A stretch of 64,000 nt of DNA from Ricordea florida. Taxonomy: Eukaryota; Cnidaria; Anthozoa; Corallimorpharia; Ricordeidae. The notes under the pieces are model-generated. The model was not told where the DNA came from, did no database searches, and saw only the letters and a program-made list of their open reading frames with translations. Positions 12,377-22,000 of this stretch are shown piece by piece. A program made the translations under genes and the position numbers. The stretch is from assembly GCA_949710005.1 (NCBI GenBank), contig OX453272.1, positions 23,450,391 to 23,514,390 on the forward strand. Direction: 5' to 3'. Every line of letters starts with the position of its first letter. The stretch's first letter is position 1.

Positions 12377-13360
12377 ATGAATTCTAACGTAAGCTTAACC
12401 AGACAAGACACGAGTCAAGGCGAATCGCTTTTCCCTGTGACAGAGATTTCAATAGGGTCAGCGATTATATTCCTGTTAATAGTCGCGTCAATTCTTGGAA
12501 ATGCACTTACCTGTTACATTCACTGGAAAAAAACTGGACGTCGTGCCCCAACCGCTATTACGATTTCCATGCTATCAATTAGCGACATATTAATAGCCGT
12601 TTTGGTCATGCCTTTCTCCTTGGTGTCGTTCATCAAAGGAAAATGGCTCTTTAAGCTTGCATTTTGTACGTTCAACGCCTTTCTCATCCAAGCGCTACTT
12701 GGAGCGACTTTTATAACGATGACGTTTGCAGCAGTCATTCGTTACTTATGTGTGGCGGTGCCTTCCGTACATCGTCATTTGAAGAAAGTAAATACTTTCT
12801 TGTTCATAACAACAAGTTGGTTGATTTATTCAGTTGCACTCATAGCACTAATCATCGCAGAATCTGGGCACGGATTTTACGATGAGAGGTACAGTCTCTG
12901 CTTTCTAATATATGGCGACCGAAGGTTCACTAACGTTATAGACAAAGTGCGTTCTCTTCTAGCAGTTTTGTTGGCTGTTGTTATGTTAGTGGCGTATTAT
13001 AAAGTCTTTCGCTTTGTTGGTCTTCACAATCAAGCTGTAGTGCCCAACTTACAGCAAGGAAATCATCTTCATGTTGAAGAAACCAAAATAACTCGAACCC
13101 TTGCATTTGTTGTTCTGGGACTGGCCTTGTGTTGGCTCCCAATAGGAATCCTTAACATGACAGAGCTGTGGAACGAAACTTCCTATATTAAGCTGCCGAC
13201 TTTTCTGATATTTTGTCAAACTTTATTCTTTTTTTCTAGCAGTGCTATAAACCCTTTGATTTATGCAGTCACTAACCGACGATTGAGAAAGGAATATCTC
13301 AAAGAGATGCGTCGTTTATGGACATCATCAACGCAAGTTGCGCCATTTGAAACACCTTAA
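12377..13360 (+). CDS. Rhodopsin-family (class A) G protein-coupled receptor, orphan
   Basis: A single uninterrupted 327-aa ORF encodes a seven-helix receptor. Visible class A marks are GN in TM1 (residues 41-42), LSISD with Asp70 in TM2, Cys97 at the TM3 start with Cys175 in loop 2 as likely disulfide partners, CWLP in TM6 (252-255) and NPLIY in TM7 (292-296), followed by basic helix 8 RRLRKEY. The DRY motif at the end of TM3 reads IRY (121-123). N4 (NVS) is a likely extracellular glycosylation site. The single-exon form and the relics on both sides suggest a lineage-specific tandem expansion. The ligand is unknown; amine, adenosine or melatonin-like receptors are the closest in general look. 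ATG at 12377 is the first Met before TM1. Confidence 0.92.
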   Translation: MNSNVSLTRQDTSQGESLFPVTEISIGSAIIFLLIVASILGNALTCYIHWKKTGRRAPTAITISMLSISDILIAVLVMPFSLVSFIKGKWLFKLAFCTFNAFLIQALLGATFITMTFAAVIRYLCVAVPSVHRHLKKVNTFLFITTSWLIYSVALIALIIAESGHGFYDERYSLCFLIYGDRRFTNVIDKVRSLLAVLLAVVMLVAYYKVFRFVGLHNQAVVPNLQQGNHLHVEETKITRTLAFVVLGLALCWLPIGILNMTELWNETSYIKLPTFLIFCQTLFFFSSSAINPLIYAVTNRRLRKEYLKEMRRLWTSSTQVAPFETP

Positions 13361-13499
13361 ATTTCTCGTTGATCGTTAAAAGCATAGCTTTGTAGTAAGT
13401 AGAGTTAGTTTTATTGCAACATCAGAATGGACTCAGAATAAAAGAGTAGAAGAGGCTACATGGAGAGAGATTAATTCGATTAAATCTCTTGAGCCTCCT

Positions 13500-13795
13500 G
13501 GAAGCTAGTCTTCTGATTTTTCTTCAACGTGTGCAAAACGCCGTCGCGCGTCTAGTTTCTCGTACTCGCAAATATGACAGAATTACACAGGTTATTAATA
13601 GCCCTTCAATGGCTACCTGTAAAGCAACGCATATCCTTTAAGATCTTACTACTTACTTGTAGGGCCTTGAATGCTATAGCTCCTCAATACATATCTGATT
13701 TCTTAGTACAATATACACCAACGAGAATCTTACGTTCATCGGGCAAAAAGCTCTTATTCACTTTTATTTTGTAGATAGTGCAAAGCGCTCTGAAC
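13500..13795 (+). mobile_element. Non-LTR retrotransposon fragment, RT C-terminal tail
   Basis: Two frames together read LQRVQNAVARLVSRTRKYD and then LLIALQWLPVKQRISFK with LTCRALNAIAPQYISD. This is the usual tail after the reverse transcriptase of CR1/L2-type LINEs (LHWLPV..RI.FK..L...LAP.YL.DL). A frameshift near 13590 splits it. No endonuclease or RT core is present. Confidence 0.75.
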
Positions 13796-13821
13796 TCTAG
13801 AATGACTACTATATAAGATTT

Positions 13822-13836
13822 GTATTGTTATTATTA

Positions 13837-13882
<46 letters not shown>
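13822..13882. repeat. (TTA)n microsatellite
   Basis: About 20 ATT/TTA units with few interruptions. The homopolymer-like ORFs crossing it are artefacts of the repeat. Confidence 0.95.
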
Positions 13883-13883
<1 letters not shown>

Positions 13884-14194
13884 GAAAGCACCATCTCGCA
13901 ATTTTGGTGGTGACAGCTCGGGTTTGAATCTTTTAACATTTTTTGCATTTACCGTTCTAAATATTCTGGAAAAAAAAATTAAAAAAGGGATCAATGAGCC
14001 ATGTTCATAAGAGTTTCGAAGTTTTCTAGAATATTGTTGCAATTTCTCGATAAATATTTACGAAAGCTAGTTGGGTGTGTTTCTTGCTGGGGGTATCGCA
14101 GTGACAAATCTTACTGAAAAGTGCATCTAGGATGCATTCTGGATTACGTTAGGACTTGAGCGCGATAATAACTGCTGCTTACTACTTACTTACT

Positions 14195-14700
14195 TAATCC
14201 TCTTCACTCTTATCGGAGCATAGAGCCTCCACTAGCTTTCTTCAGCGGACTCTGTTCTTTGATGTCCGTTTAATCTGTTCCCACGACATGTCGATCTTCT
14301 GGTGTTCCTCTATGATTTTTCTCCTGCACGACTTCTTTTGTCTTCCCCTTTTCCTTTTTCCCCTGAAGGTTCTATTCTAAGGCTTGCGGCGTGGTGTTGG
14401 TTGTCGGTTTCCTTAGGATGTGCCCGATCCATCGCCATTTCCTTCGTCTGATGGTAAGTTCACTCCTTTCCTGTTCAGTGCGTTGCCACAGCTCTTTATT
14501 GGCTATCCTATTTGGCCTATTTTGGCTAGAATGTAGCGGAGCTTACGGTTGACAAATGACTGCAGCTTTGTAATTATATTTGAGGTAAGCCGCCATGTTT
14601 CTGAGCCATATAAAGGAACGGATTTCACATTTGAGTTGAAGATTCTCAGCTTCATCGATAAGGAAATGTATGGGGATCTCCAAACAGGCCACTGCTGTAA
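14195..14700 (-). mobile_element. Non-LTR retrotransposon 3' fragment (RTE-like)
   Basis: On the minus strand, pieces read SLSMKLRIFNSNVKSVPLYG, SETWR, KLQSFVNRKLRYIL, then after a frameshift ELWQRTEQE, IRRRKWRWIGHILRK and a lysine-rich tail. The order YG-ETW, LR-IL and RR-KWRW-GH-LRK is typical of the end of RTE-type reverse transcriptases. It is 5' truncated with several stops. Confidence 0.8.
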
Positions 14701-14900
14701 GCCAGTTATTATATCGAATAAAATGTATCGGGTTGAAACGGTATCATACGCAACCACATTTAACTTTTCGCCTTAAAGTAAAAGTATACCACCATAATGA
14801 AAGTGTGTTCTTTTTTCTTAAGGTTACGTGCTTAAGGGATATGAATAATATTTTGCGTGTCACCGAGAAAGCTTTCTTATCCTATGTAATAAATTGCCCT

Positions 14901-15834
14901 TAGTCAAACGGCATTTTGAAAGGATTTTAAATTCGCCACTTTCGGCAGCAGAAATAAAACATTGGCAATAGGCTTCTATTGAGAGGATTCTTACGTTCTA
15001 TCTTCATTCTATGGTAGAGGTTAATTAAATTTTGTTAAATCGTCTTGGTCTTCCTTTTAAAAACTTAAAACTTTCATCAAGGTCGCATAAACAATAGCAG
15101 ATAATTATAACAGCTTTAGATGTATTACCCATAGATATCAAAACCTTTATAGTGGTAGTGATTTGAGCCCTTAATGATATGCGATGCTCCAAAAGACTAA
15201 ATGAAGATAGATTCAAAAGTTCGTGTTGTAGATTGGTATGTACAGCCGGAATAAAAGAGGAAATGTTTCATATGATGACGAGGAAAACAAGAAGAATTAA
15301 GACGAGCAAAACAAGTTCATAGTAAATGTTTGAGAAAATAGCAATGTTATGACCATTGCTGTGATAATAAATGTTTTGCACTGTGCAGTGCTTACAAATT
15401 CATTTTAATTAACTTTTCAGGGTTAACGTATTTACCTTCGTGTGAGGTATTGCTAAACTAATAACTACTAGATGTGTACCACAGCCCGGCATTAACATTC
15501 CATACTCTGGGTTAATCGAAAGTTTGTTCAGCTGTTATATCTTGCTGTTACTTTTTTAGCCCGTTGTCAGATTTCAGTTCCAAACCACTTTTCCTAAAGC
15601 ATAAAGACATGGGAGCAGGGCGCGATTTTTGTCCAGAACTGTTATACAGCCTGCCGTTTTTATTTTTGGATGGGTTTTATCCCGGTTCCTTCCGGAAGAA
15701 CCATGAACGGGCCATTGGCTACTGGTCACATGACTGATAATTGGTGAACTTAAAGCTCGAACTTTATATATTCTAGACTGAAATGGAAAGATCGAAGGCG
15801 GTCCCTGGAGATGGCAGTCCCTGGAGATGGCGGA
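14901..15834. other. Intergenic region, nothing recognised
   Basis: AT-rich sequence with short broken ORFs in all frames. No domain, tRNA or inverted repeat was identified. It ends at the start of GPCR pseudogene 3. Confidence 0.4.
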
Positions 15835-17140
15835 GCCTTTTTTTGAAACAACAGTAATGGTCATTTTGATGGTTACTGCATTTCTTGGAAATCTGTTAAC
15901 TTGTTACGTTCATTGTAAACAACCGAGTCTTCGAACACCAACCAGCATTTAAATTGCAATGTCATCAGTGAGTGACATATTAATGGCCGTCTTAGTTATG
16001 CCTTTCCCATTGGTATCGTTTCCCAAAAAAAATTGGGTTTTTTCGTTTGGTTTCGTTTCGTTGACTCTGGCTTTTGCTGCTGCTATTCGTTACTTTTGTG
16101 TCGTGAGACCATCAGTACACGTGCATTTCACTCAAACAAATACAGTTGCTTCGATACTAATTAGTCATTGTACACTTCGGATATGGATACTTTGTCTGTA
16201 TATAGTAGATGAATCTGCCGTGTTGAGTACCATGACAAAAATGGTAAAGTTGAGGGTCACATTCTCTTGGCTCTAGGAAATATAGGTTATTCACCAGCCG
16301 GGAGGTCCGTATTGGGAAAAACTGTGCCCGAGGTCTTGGATACCGCCCGAGGCCGCAGGCCGAGGGCGGTTCGAAGACCGAGGGTACAGTTTTTCCCAAT
16401 ACGGACCGACCTAGGCTGGTGAATAACGTTTTTATTTTTTCTAAAACCTAACGAAATGCTTGCAAAAAAACCCCGAACAATTAAGCGATGTTTTCTTTAT
16501 CATTTTCCATCTCGTCGGGGTGGTAAAATTCGCTTTCGCTGTGATAGCTCTCGTCTGAATCCATGTCGAAATTAGTACTTGCCATTAAAAAAAGTTAAGG
16601 CTTTACATGATAAGTATCTTAATTAATAGTTTGTAAAAACATTGCAACGAAGCAAGCGATGTATCGACATCTCATCACGCAACGGATACCGCCCGCTGTG
16701 AGCGGGCCGGATGGGAGAATACCGCCCGCTCCCGGAACCAATCAGATTGCAGGATTTGCAGAATACCGCCCGCTCACGAACTGAGAAAAAAATAATAGAC
16801 AATACGGCCTGTTTCAGGATCTGTCGTTTTATTTCACAGCATAATCAAGCTGTTTTGCCTAACTTACGCTCATATCAAAGAGGCCAAGTTATCGCGTACA
16901 TTATTCCTTGTTATTCAGCTTGCGCTTATTACTGGTGAGAAGTATTCGTTTCGAACTGCGGCGTTTGTGATCTTTCTCTAGATAATATTCCTTTTAACAA
17001 GCAGCGCTATGAATCCATATATTTACTGTTTTACTAATGGCCATTTAAGAAACGAAGAAAGTTACCTGACTGTGTCGCTTTTATCCATTTTAATTTGGCT
17101 CAAATTACGCCAGATCAATAGCTGGCTTCGTTTTTCTTGA
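15835..17140 (+). pseudogene. GPCR pseudogene 3 (interrupted by a hairpin element)
   Basis: Part one (15850-16278) reads TM1 AFLGNLLTCYVHCKQ, then a stop just before AMSSVSDILMAVLVMPF (TM2), KNWVFSFGF and FAAAIRYFCVVRPSVHVHF. Part two (16808-17110) resumes with FRICRFISQHNQAVLPNL (TM5-ICL3) and SSAMNPYIYCFTNGHLRNE (TM7-helix 8) with frameshifts. An element of about 530 bp separates the two. The stop in loop 1, the frameshifts and the insertion make it non-functional. It is the closest relative of GPCR pseudogene 1. Confidence 0.88.
16279..16805. mobile_element. Hairpin-bearing insertion in GPCR pseudogene 3
   Basis: The insertion starts with a near-perfect inverted repeat at 16289-16428. One arm reads TTATTCACCAGCC to TTGGGAAAAACTGT, and the other is its complement ending GGCTGGTGAATAACG. 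The loop is a second GC-rich palindrome built on GCCCGAGGCCGCAGGCCGAGGGC. The right part repeats ATACCGCCCGCT three times at 16686-16770. GPCR homology resumes right after. No ORF is present. It is probably a non-autonomous transposon. Confidence 0.7.
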
Positions 17141-17776
17141 GGCTGTCGATGATGTACCGGTGCATTGATTATTTCAAAACAAGAAAAGAAAAAGCATTGT
17201 ACAACACGAAAAAATTTATTTTATGAAAAGCGCGAGTCACAATTGAAAAACGACTGGCAGTCATTTTGTTTGAAGAGGTGATCATCGGCTGATAATCCGA
17301 GATAGCGAACCAATCACAGCGTGCGATTTTGTATAATCACCTGAGTATTGATGCTAATTGCGCTTTAAGCCAAGTCTTTTTGCATTCCTAGGCTGAAGAA
17401 AATAAAGAGGTCTAAATAGACTTCTGCGATGGACCAAAGGACGGCAATTCATTGAGCTAGATTAATAAAAAAATCTTGTAGTTCACTCCCATTGACTGGA
17501 TCTAAATTGGCATTAGCAAGGTTGCAACTAAAGCTCGGCATGTCCCAAATGTAAGCAGGTGACCGCTATCGCACTATATGTAATGTAGACGATTACCATC
17601 ACTATTAAAGGTTAAGTTAATGCAAAAGAGTTCAGCAAATGCAGCAGGTAATAAATAAAACAATTAGGAAGGAAGTGTTGAAAATACTTTGAAAACATGA
17701 AATGGGACGAGACTAGTTTGAAACGAGTTTTGACCAGCTTTATTGTGTGATACATGTGAAAGATATATTGTAAATA

Positions 17777-18231
17777 GAGGGTCCCCAATACTTTTGCCGG
17801 ATTTGGCTTTTCTTCGAGGTGACATTCGGGATTTGAGCTGAAAACAGGGGCGGGAAGCGGAAATTTCTGTTGCGAGTGGGAGCGCGATTTCGTGTTTTTA
17901 TAGGGTTGGGATGCCACCAGCGCAAAAACCGAAAGATGCATGGCGGAAATGAACCGTTTGTGCGAGTGTCAGGTTTCAAGTAATTAATAGCAAGGGCTCT
18001 GTGTCCTGTCAGGACTTGTCAAAAGTGTCCATTATCGCTTGTCCCACGTTAGCATCAGGCCGTATGAGGTCTGTGAGTCCTATTGCGTTAATCATTAATT
18101 AACAAATTACTAATAAACGCAAAAACGTCTTTGAAAATAGGGCGGGATTAGGATTCCTGAGTAAAATAGAGCGGGAGGAGAGGAAAAAATGGTCGGGAAA
18201 GTGGAATTTGAGAACCCTATCGTGGACCCTC
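17777..18231. mobile_element. MITE-like element, copy 2, with intact ends
   Basis: 455 bp bounded by 8-bp inverted ends GAGGGTCC and GGACCCTC and by direct repeats TAAATA at 17771-17776 and 18232-18237, the likely target-site duplication. The body is shared with 10686-11217. It has no coding capacity. The superfamily is not assigned; since the duplication begins with TA, a TA-type target is also possible. Confidence 0.82.
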
Positions 18232-18237
18232 TAAATA

Positions 18238-18861
18238 ACTAATACATATAATGATAATGTAGGATTTTTGTCCCTTTTTAACCTTGAAAATGTAGAGCTA
18301 CCCCGTAGGTTACTCCTAGGTTGGCTTGTAATTTTTTTGTCTATTTTTACAATAATGAATACCAGACATAAAAAAAATTACAGTCTACACTAGGTTAAAT
18401 CATTTTAACCTGAAATCAAATTTAACCTGTAACATACACATAATAATAAAGCACGATTGTTGCTGTGGTTATTATCACTATTATTCTCATTATTATTATT
18501 ATCATTGATTATTTTTATTACCATTAATTATGACTTCATACTCCCTAGACTCCCCCAAAACAGAATGGTATAAAATGTGTGTTTACTTATGGCTACCTTT
18601 TTCGATTTATTTCCTGATACCTATACCTTGCATGTTTTTTGTAATTCTGTAACACATATAAACGTTTATTTTAGTTTTTGTATCGCCAATTATTTATTGT
18701 AAAGCTACGCATATGCTGTGTGTGATTCTGTCTATCTATTTATCTGTGACCGGGCATTGGGCTCCTGATGGAGTTAACAGGGTCTACATCGCTAAAGACT
18801 ACACAAATGAACTAAAGTGAAGAATATAGAGCCACAAAGAGGCCGCTCCACGGAATGTTCA
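18238..18861. other. Intergenic, downstream of gene A
   Basis: The sequence is AT-rich and holds short ATT repeats near 18480-18510. The part at 18600-18850 aligns with 9550-9760 (shared block around ATATAGAGCCAC-AAGAGGCCGCTC), so it belongs to the old tandem duplication that also copied the last exon of gene A. The gene A 3' UTR and polyadenylation site probably lie here. Confidence 0.5.
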
Positions 18862-19002
18862 CTACATTAGAACAAAGATTTCCACCCTCAAGGCAGGATA
18901 AGTGCCACTTGTTACAGGATAAAAGCGAACAAATCTTGCTCTGGCTTCGGCAGCTAAGGCATTTTGTACCACACCATTGTTGTTTGTGTTTCCAGAAAAT
19001 AT
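18862..19002 (-). CDS. Gene A exon 5: discoidin domain, last part and stop
   Basis: Read after a CCACAG acceptor: IFSGNTNNNG, ARARFVRFYPV, LRVEIFVLM and TAG. The FxGN and ARFVRxYP blocks are the usual second half of discoidin domains. The canonical closing Cys (as in ELYGC) is missing. Confidence 0.88.
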   Translation of the reverse strand: MFSGNTNNNGVVQNALAAEARARFVRFYPVTSGTYPALRVEIFVLM

Positions 19003-22000
19003 CTGTGGATGGACACGGAATCATGGGTGCGTTGCTTTGATATGATCCAGATCCCGATTTGTGACCTGGGATCACTGATATCATGACGCGTCAACAAAGT
19101 CGACGAATCCTTTTCCAGAGTGGATTAATCGGTTCTTATGATGATTCATAATCCGTGTGATTTTAGATAATAAATCTAGATCCGGATCGTACCAAAGGAA
19201 CGCACCCTACAAGGACTGGTAGCAGTGTTTCCTGGATGTTTTCATGATTTTGGCTTGCAGGTGCTAAAATAGCTTTTTTACTCCTGGAAGTGACCAGTAC
19301 ACAACTTCTCCTTACATAGCAATACAGTGACAAGTAAGAAAATGATGAGAATTGAAATTATTAACTTCATGACGTTGACTTGATCTAACCTTTAATTCTA
19401 TGAGCTGACAATCACGGAAACGTATGAAACTCGCAGAGACTACAAAGGAGAATTACTGCTCGGATCTTTGTGAAGTGAAGGGGTTAGCAATTTAAACTCG
19501 TTCAAATACACTTTCAAATACGCTGTCAATCAAGCAGATAATCAGAAATAGGTGATGAGTGTCTAGTTCTGGGCAAGAATTTTCATTCAGGAGTATATGT
19601 GTACTCATGCTTTCAAATCGATTGGTTTGCATTTTATCCTTTAATTTTAGCTTTTTTTTTTCTTTGTATCAAGTTTCTTTCTAAAGTTCCCACTACGTTA
19701 TAAAAAATGAAAGAATTGATCTTAACTTGATATCACTTTCCAGCAATGAAGTGGTGGTATTTTTAGTGATCATACCTTTTCTACATTTTGTTCCTTGTAC
19801 GGTTTCCACGTTGCTCCGTCCGCCGAGAGATGCAATTTGTAACTTTTTACAAACTCTGTGCTGTCGACTCTGCAGCCCTGTGTTGCGACAGCACAGATGG
19901 AATACAACTTGCCCATATCGATTTGGAGAAAATCTGTTCTATCTTCCTTCGCCTTAGGGCACCATGCTTTTCCTCTTGCCTCGTGAAGGCGGCCGAAGTA
20001 TGCCTGGTAATTTCCACTGTGAATATTGCTGGCTGTCATTCTGTCATCCGGTATTTTTTTTCTGTCAGCTACTCCAACTGGCTTGCATGCCGCTGGTATA
20101 TGAGAGAAAAAAATAGGTGGGGAACCACATACACTTTATTCATTCATTCGTCTACTTTTCCTCACAAGGAGGATTAATTCAGTTACGTTACACGCGCAAA
20201 TAGTTACATTGCTTATCTAGGCGGGACAAGGTAAGAGCACTGATACACTATGAAAGAAACTTGGTAAGATTACCAAATGAAATACCGCAAAAAAAAAAAA
20301 ACAAAAAAAAAAACAACGGCGACGTCCGCTGTACTCTTAGAAGTTAAAAACTAAGGCCTATAATAAGTAACTAAGCTAGCTTCATGAAATATTGTACCAA
20401 GTCAGTGACATTCATCTATTATTACATTCAAAACCCCTGGATATGAGCAAACGTGTGCTCTGATTGGTTCTCTACTCACGGGCTATCAGCTCTTATAACC
20501 CATCGATTAATTTTCGCGCCATCTTATTGTCTATTTTAGGTCACGTGGTGTCAAATAGCTGGACGGGTATCAGGCAATACACCCCGGCTGCGTTAATATT
20601 TGCCCAGGAAACTCGTTTTCAAGAATCCAGGGACAGTGTAATTAAAGCTAGTCGCAATTGTAGCTCCGACTAAAACAGAAAATCATCAAAATAAGCTGTT
20701 GCTTTTTTGCCTGGATGTGAGCAAAAATCGCAAAACCTTGGGCAAACAAATTCTTAAAAATTTCCCCTCCGAAATGTGCAACAGGGATATTTTTGCACAC
20801 AGTTACACTTCCCACTGTTTTTGAAGCTGCCGGTTGAAAAACCCTTCCGAGCCAAAGACGATAAACTACACGAGGGATAAATCACATCAAGTCGTACCGT
20901 GCACAGCTAAGTGTAGAAAAACTATTCGAGTCATCCGCAATGCAACTATCGGTCGATCTATAGCTCAACAGAAGTCAGTTCAACCTGTTCTTGCAGTTCT
21001 TCCATCTTCTTTTTCTTCGACCTCCTTAGAACCCGCCATCAACAACAAAGCCAATCGTTCAACTACACCAGATTTTCCTAATTTCCTGTTTCAATGGGTT
21101 TAATTTCTTCCGCAGTGTTAGTGGTATGGTTGGGTTTTCTTTTCTAATCCACTGGAAATGTTTAGTTTTGACTTGTTTTCAAACAATGCAGTTGGTAAAA
21201 TAAACCAAAAGTGCCGCGTTTTCGAGATTTTCATTTAAGGGGCATTGCGAGAGTATGTTTGACATGACAGCTTGTCAAGCCCTGGTCCAATCAGAGTTCA
21301 TGTAGAACAATTTTAACCAATGAATGTACGTGTAGTATTATTTGCAGTATCAGAGAACTTGTTTTTTTATTATTTTTCTTCAACATGTTCAAAGTAAGAA
21401 TTAACTGGCGATCACGAAGGGTTATAGGATAAATAAACCCCTTCCTGGTTTACTGGTTACATGGTAGGATAATTCCCTAGGCTGAGAAATTGTCCTCAAA
21501 ATTTCACATATGCCCTCGAAATTTCGCTTCTCGGCCAACAGTTCATTCTTCAGACATCTCTCAACCGCGAGCATTATCCTCCTATATACCAGCCGCCGGA
21601 AGAGTTTATTTACTAAATATCCCATTAGTACGGAAAACGGCGATCATGGAGGAAAGATGTCTTGAGTTAGAAGGGGAGAAATTCAACCCTTGCTTGAAAA
21701 GAATGTACCAAAAAATACTACCGAAGCAAATAAATATGGGATGAAATTATTAGGCGGTAAATGAGCAAATTACATAGCGAAATTGACACGATTTTCTAAA
21801 ATTGTTTATTACGAACAAAAGTGAGCCTCTTACAAACAGCCACCATTTTGAAACATCCCTTCTGCCTACTTATTCCACTTTTAATTCTCATACTGGTTGC
21901 TAACTCGAAAAACAAGTACATTAAGAACGAGCCAGACTCGTCGGTTTGAAACTTTTTTACACATCAATTCGACAACATGTCGGCTCGACAACAACATGGT

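Noticed and set aside
13754-14042. Poly-Ile and poly-Asn ORFs
   Set aside because: Translations of the TTA microsatellite.
20289-20313. Retroposed poly-A tail marking a processed gene
   Set aside because: No coding remnant lies next to the A-rich tract on either side.
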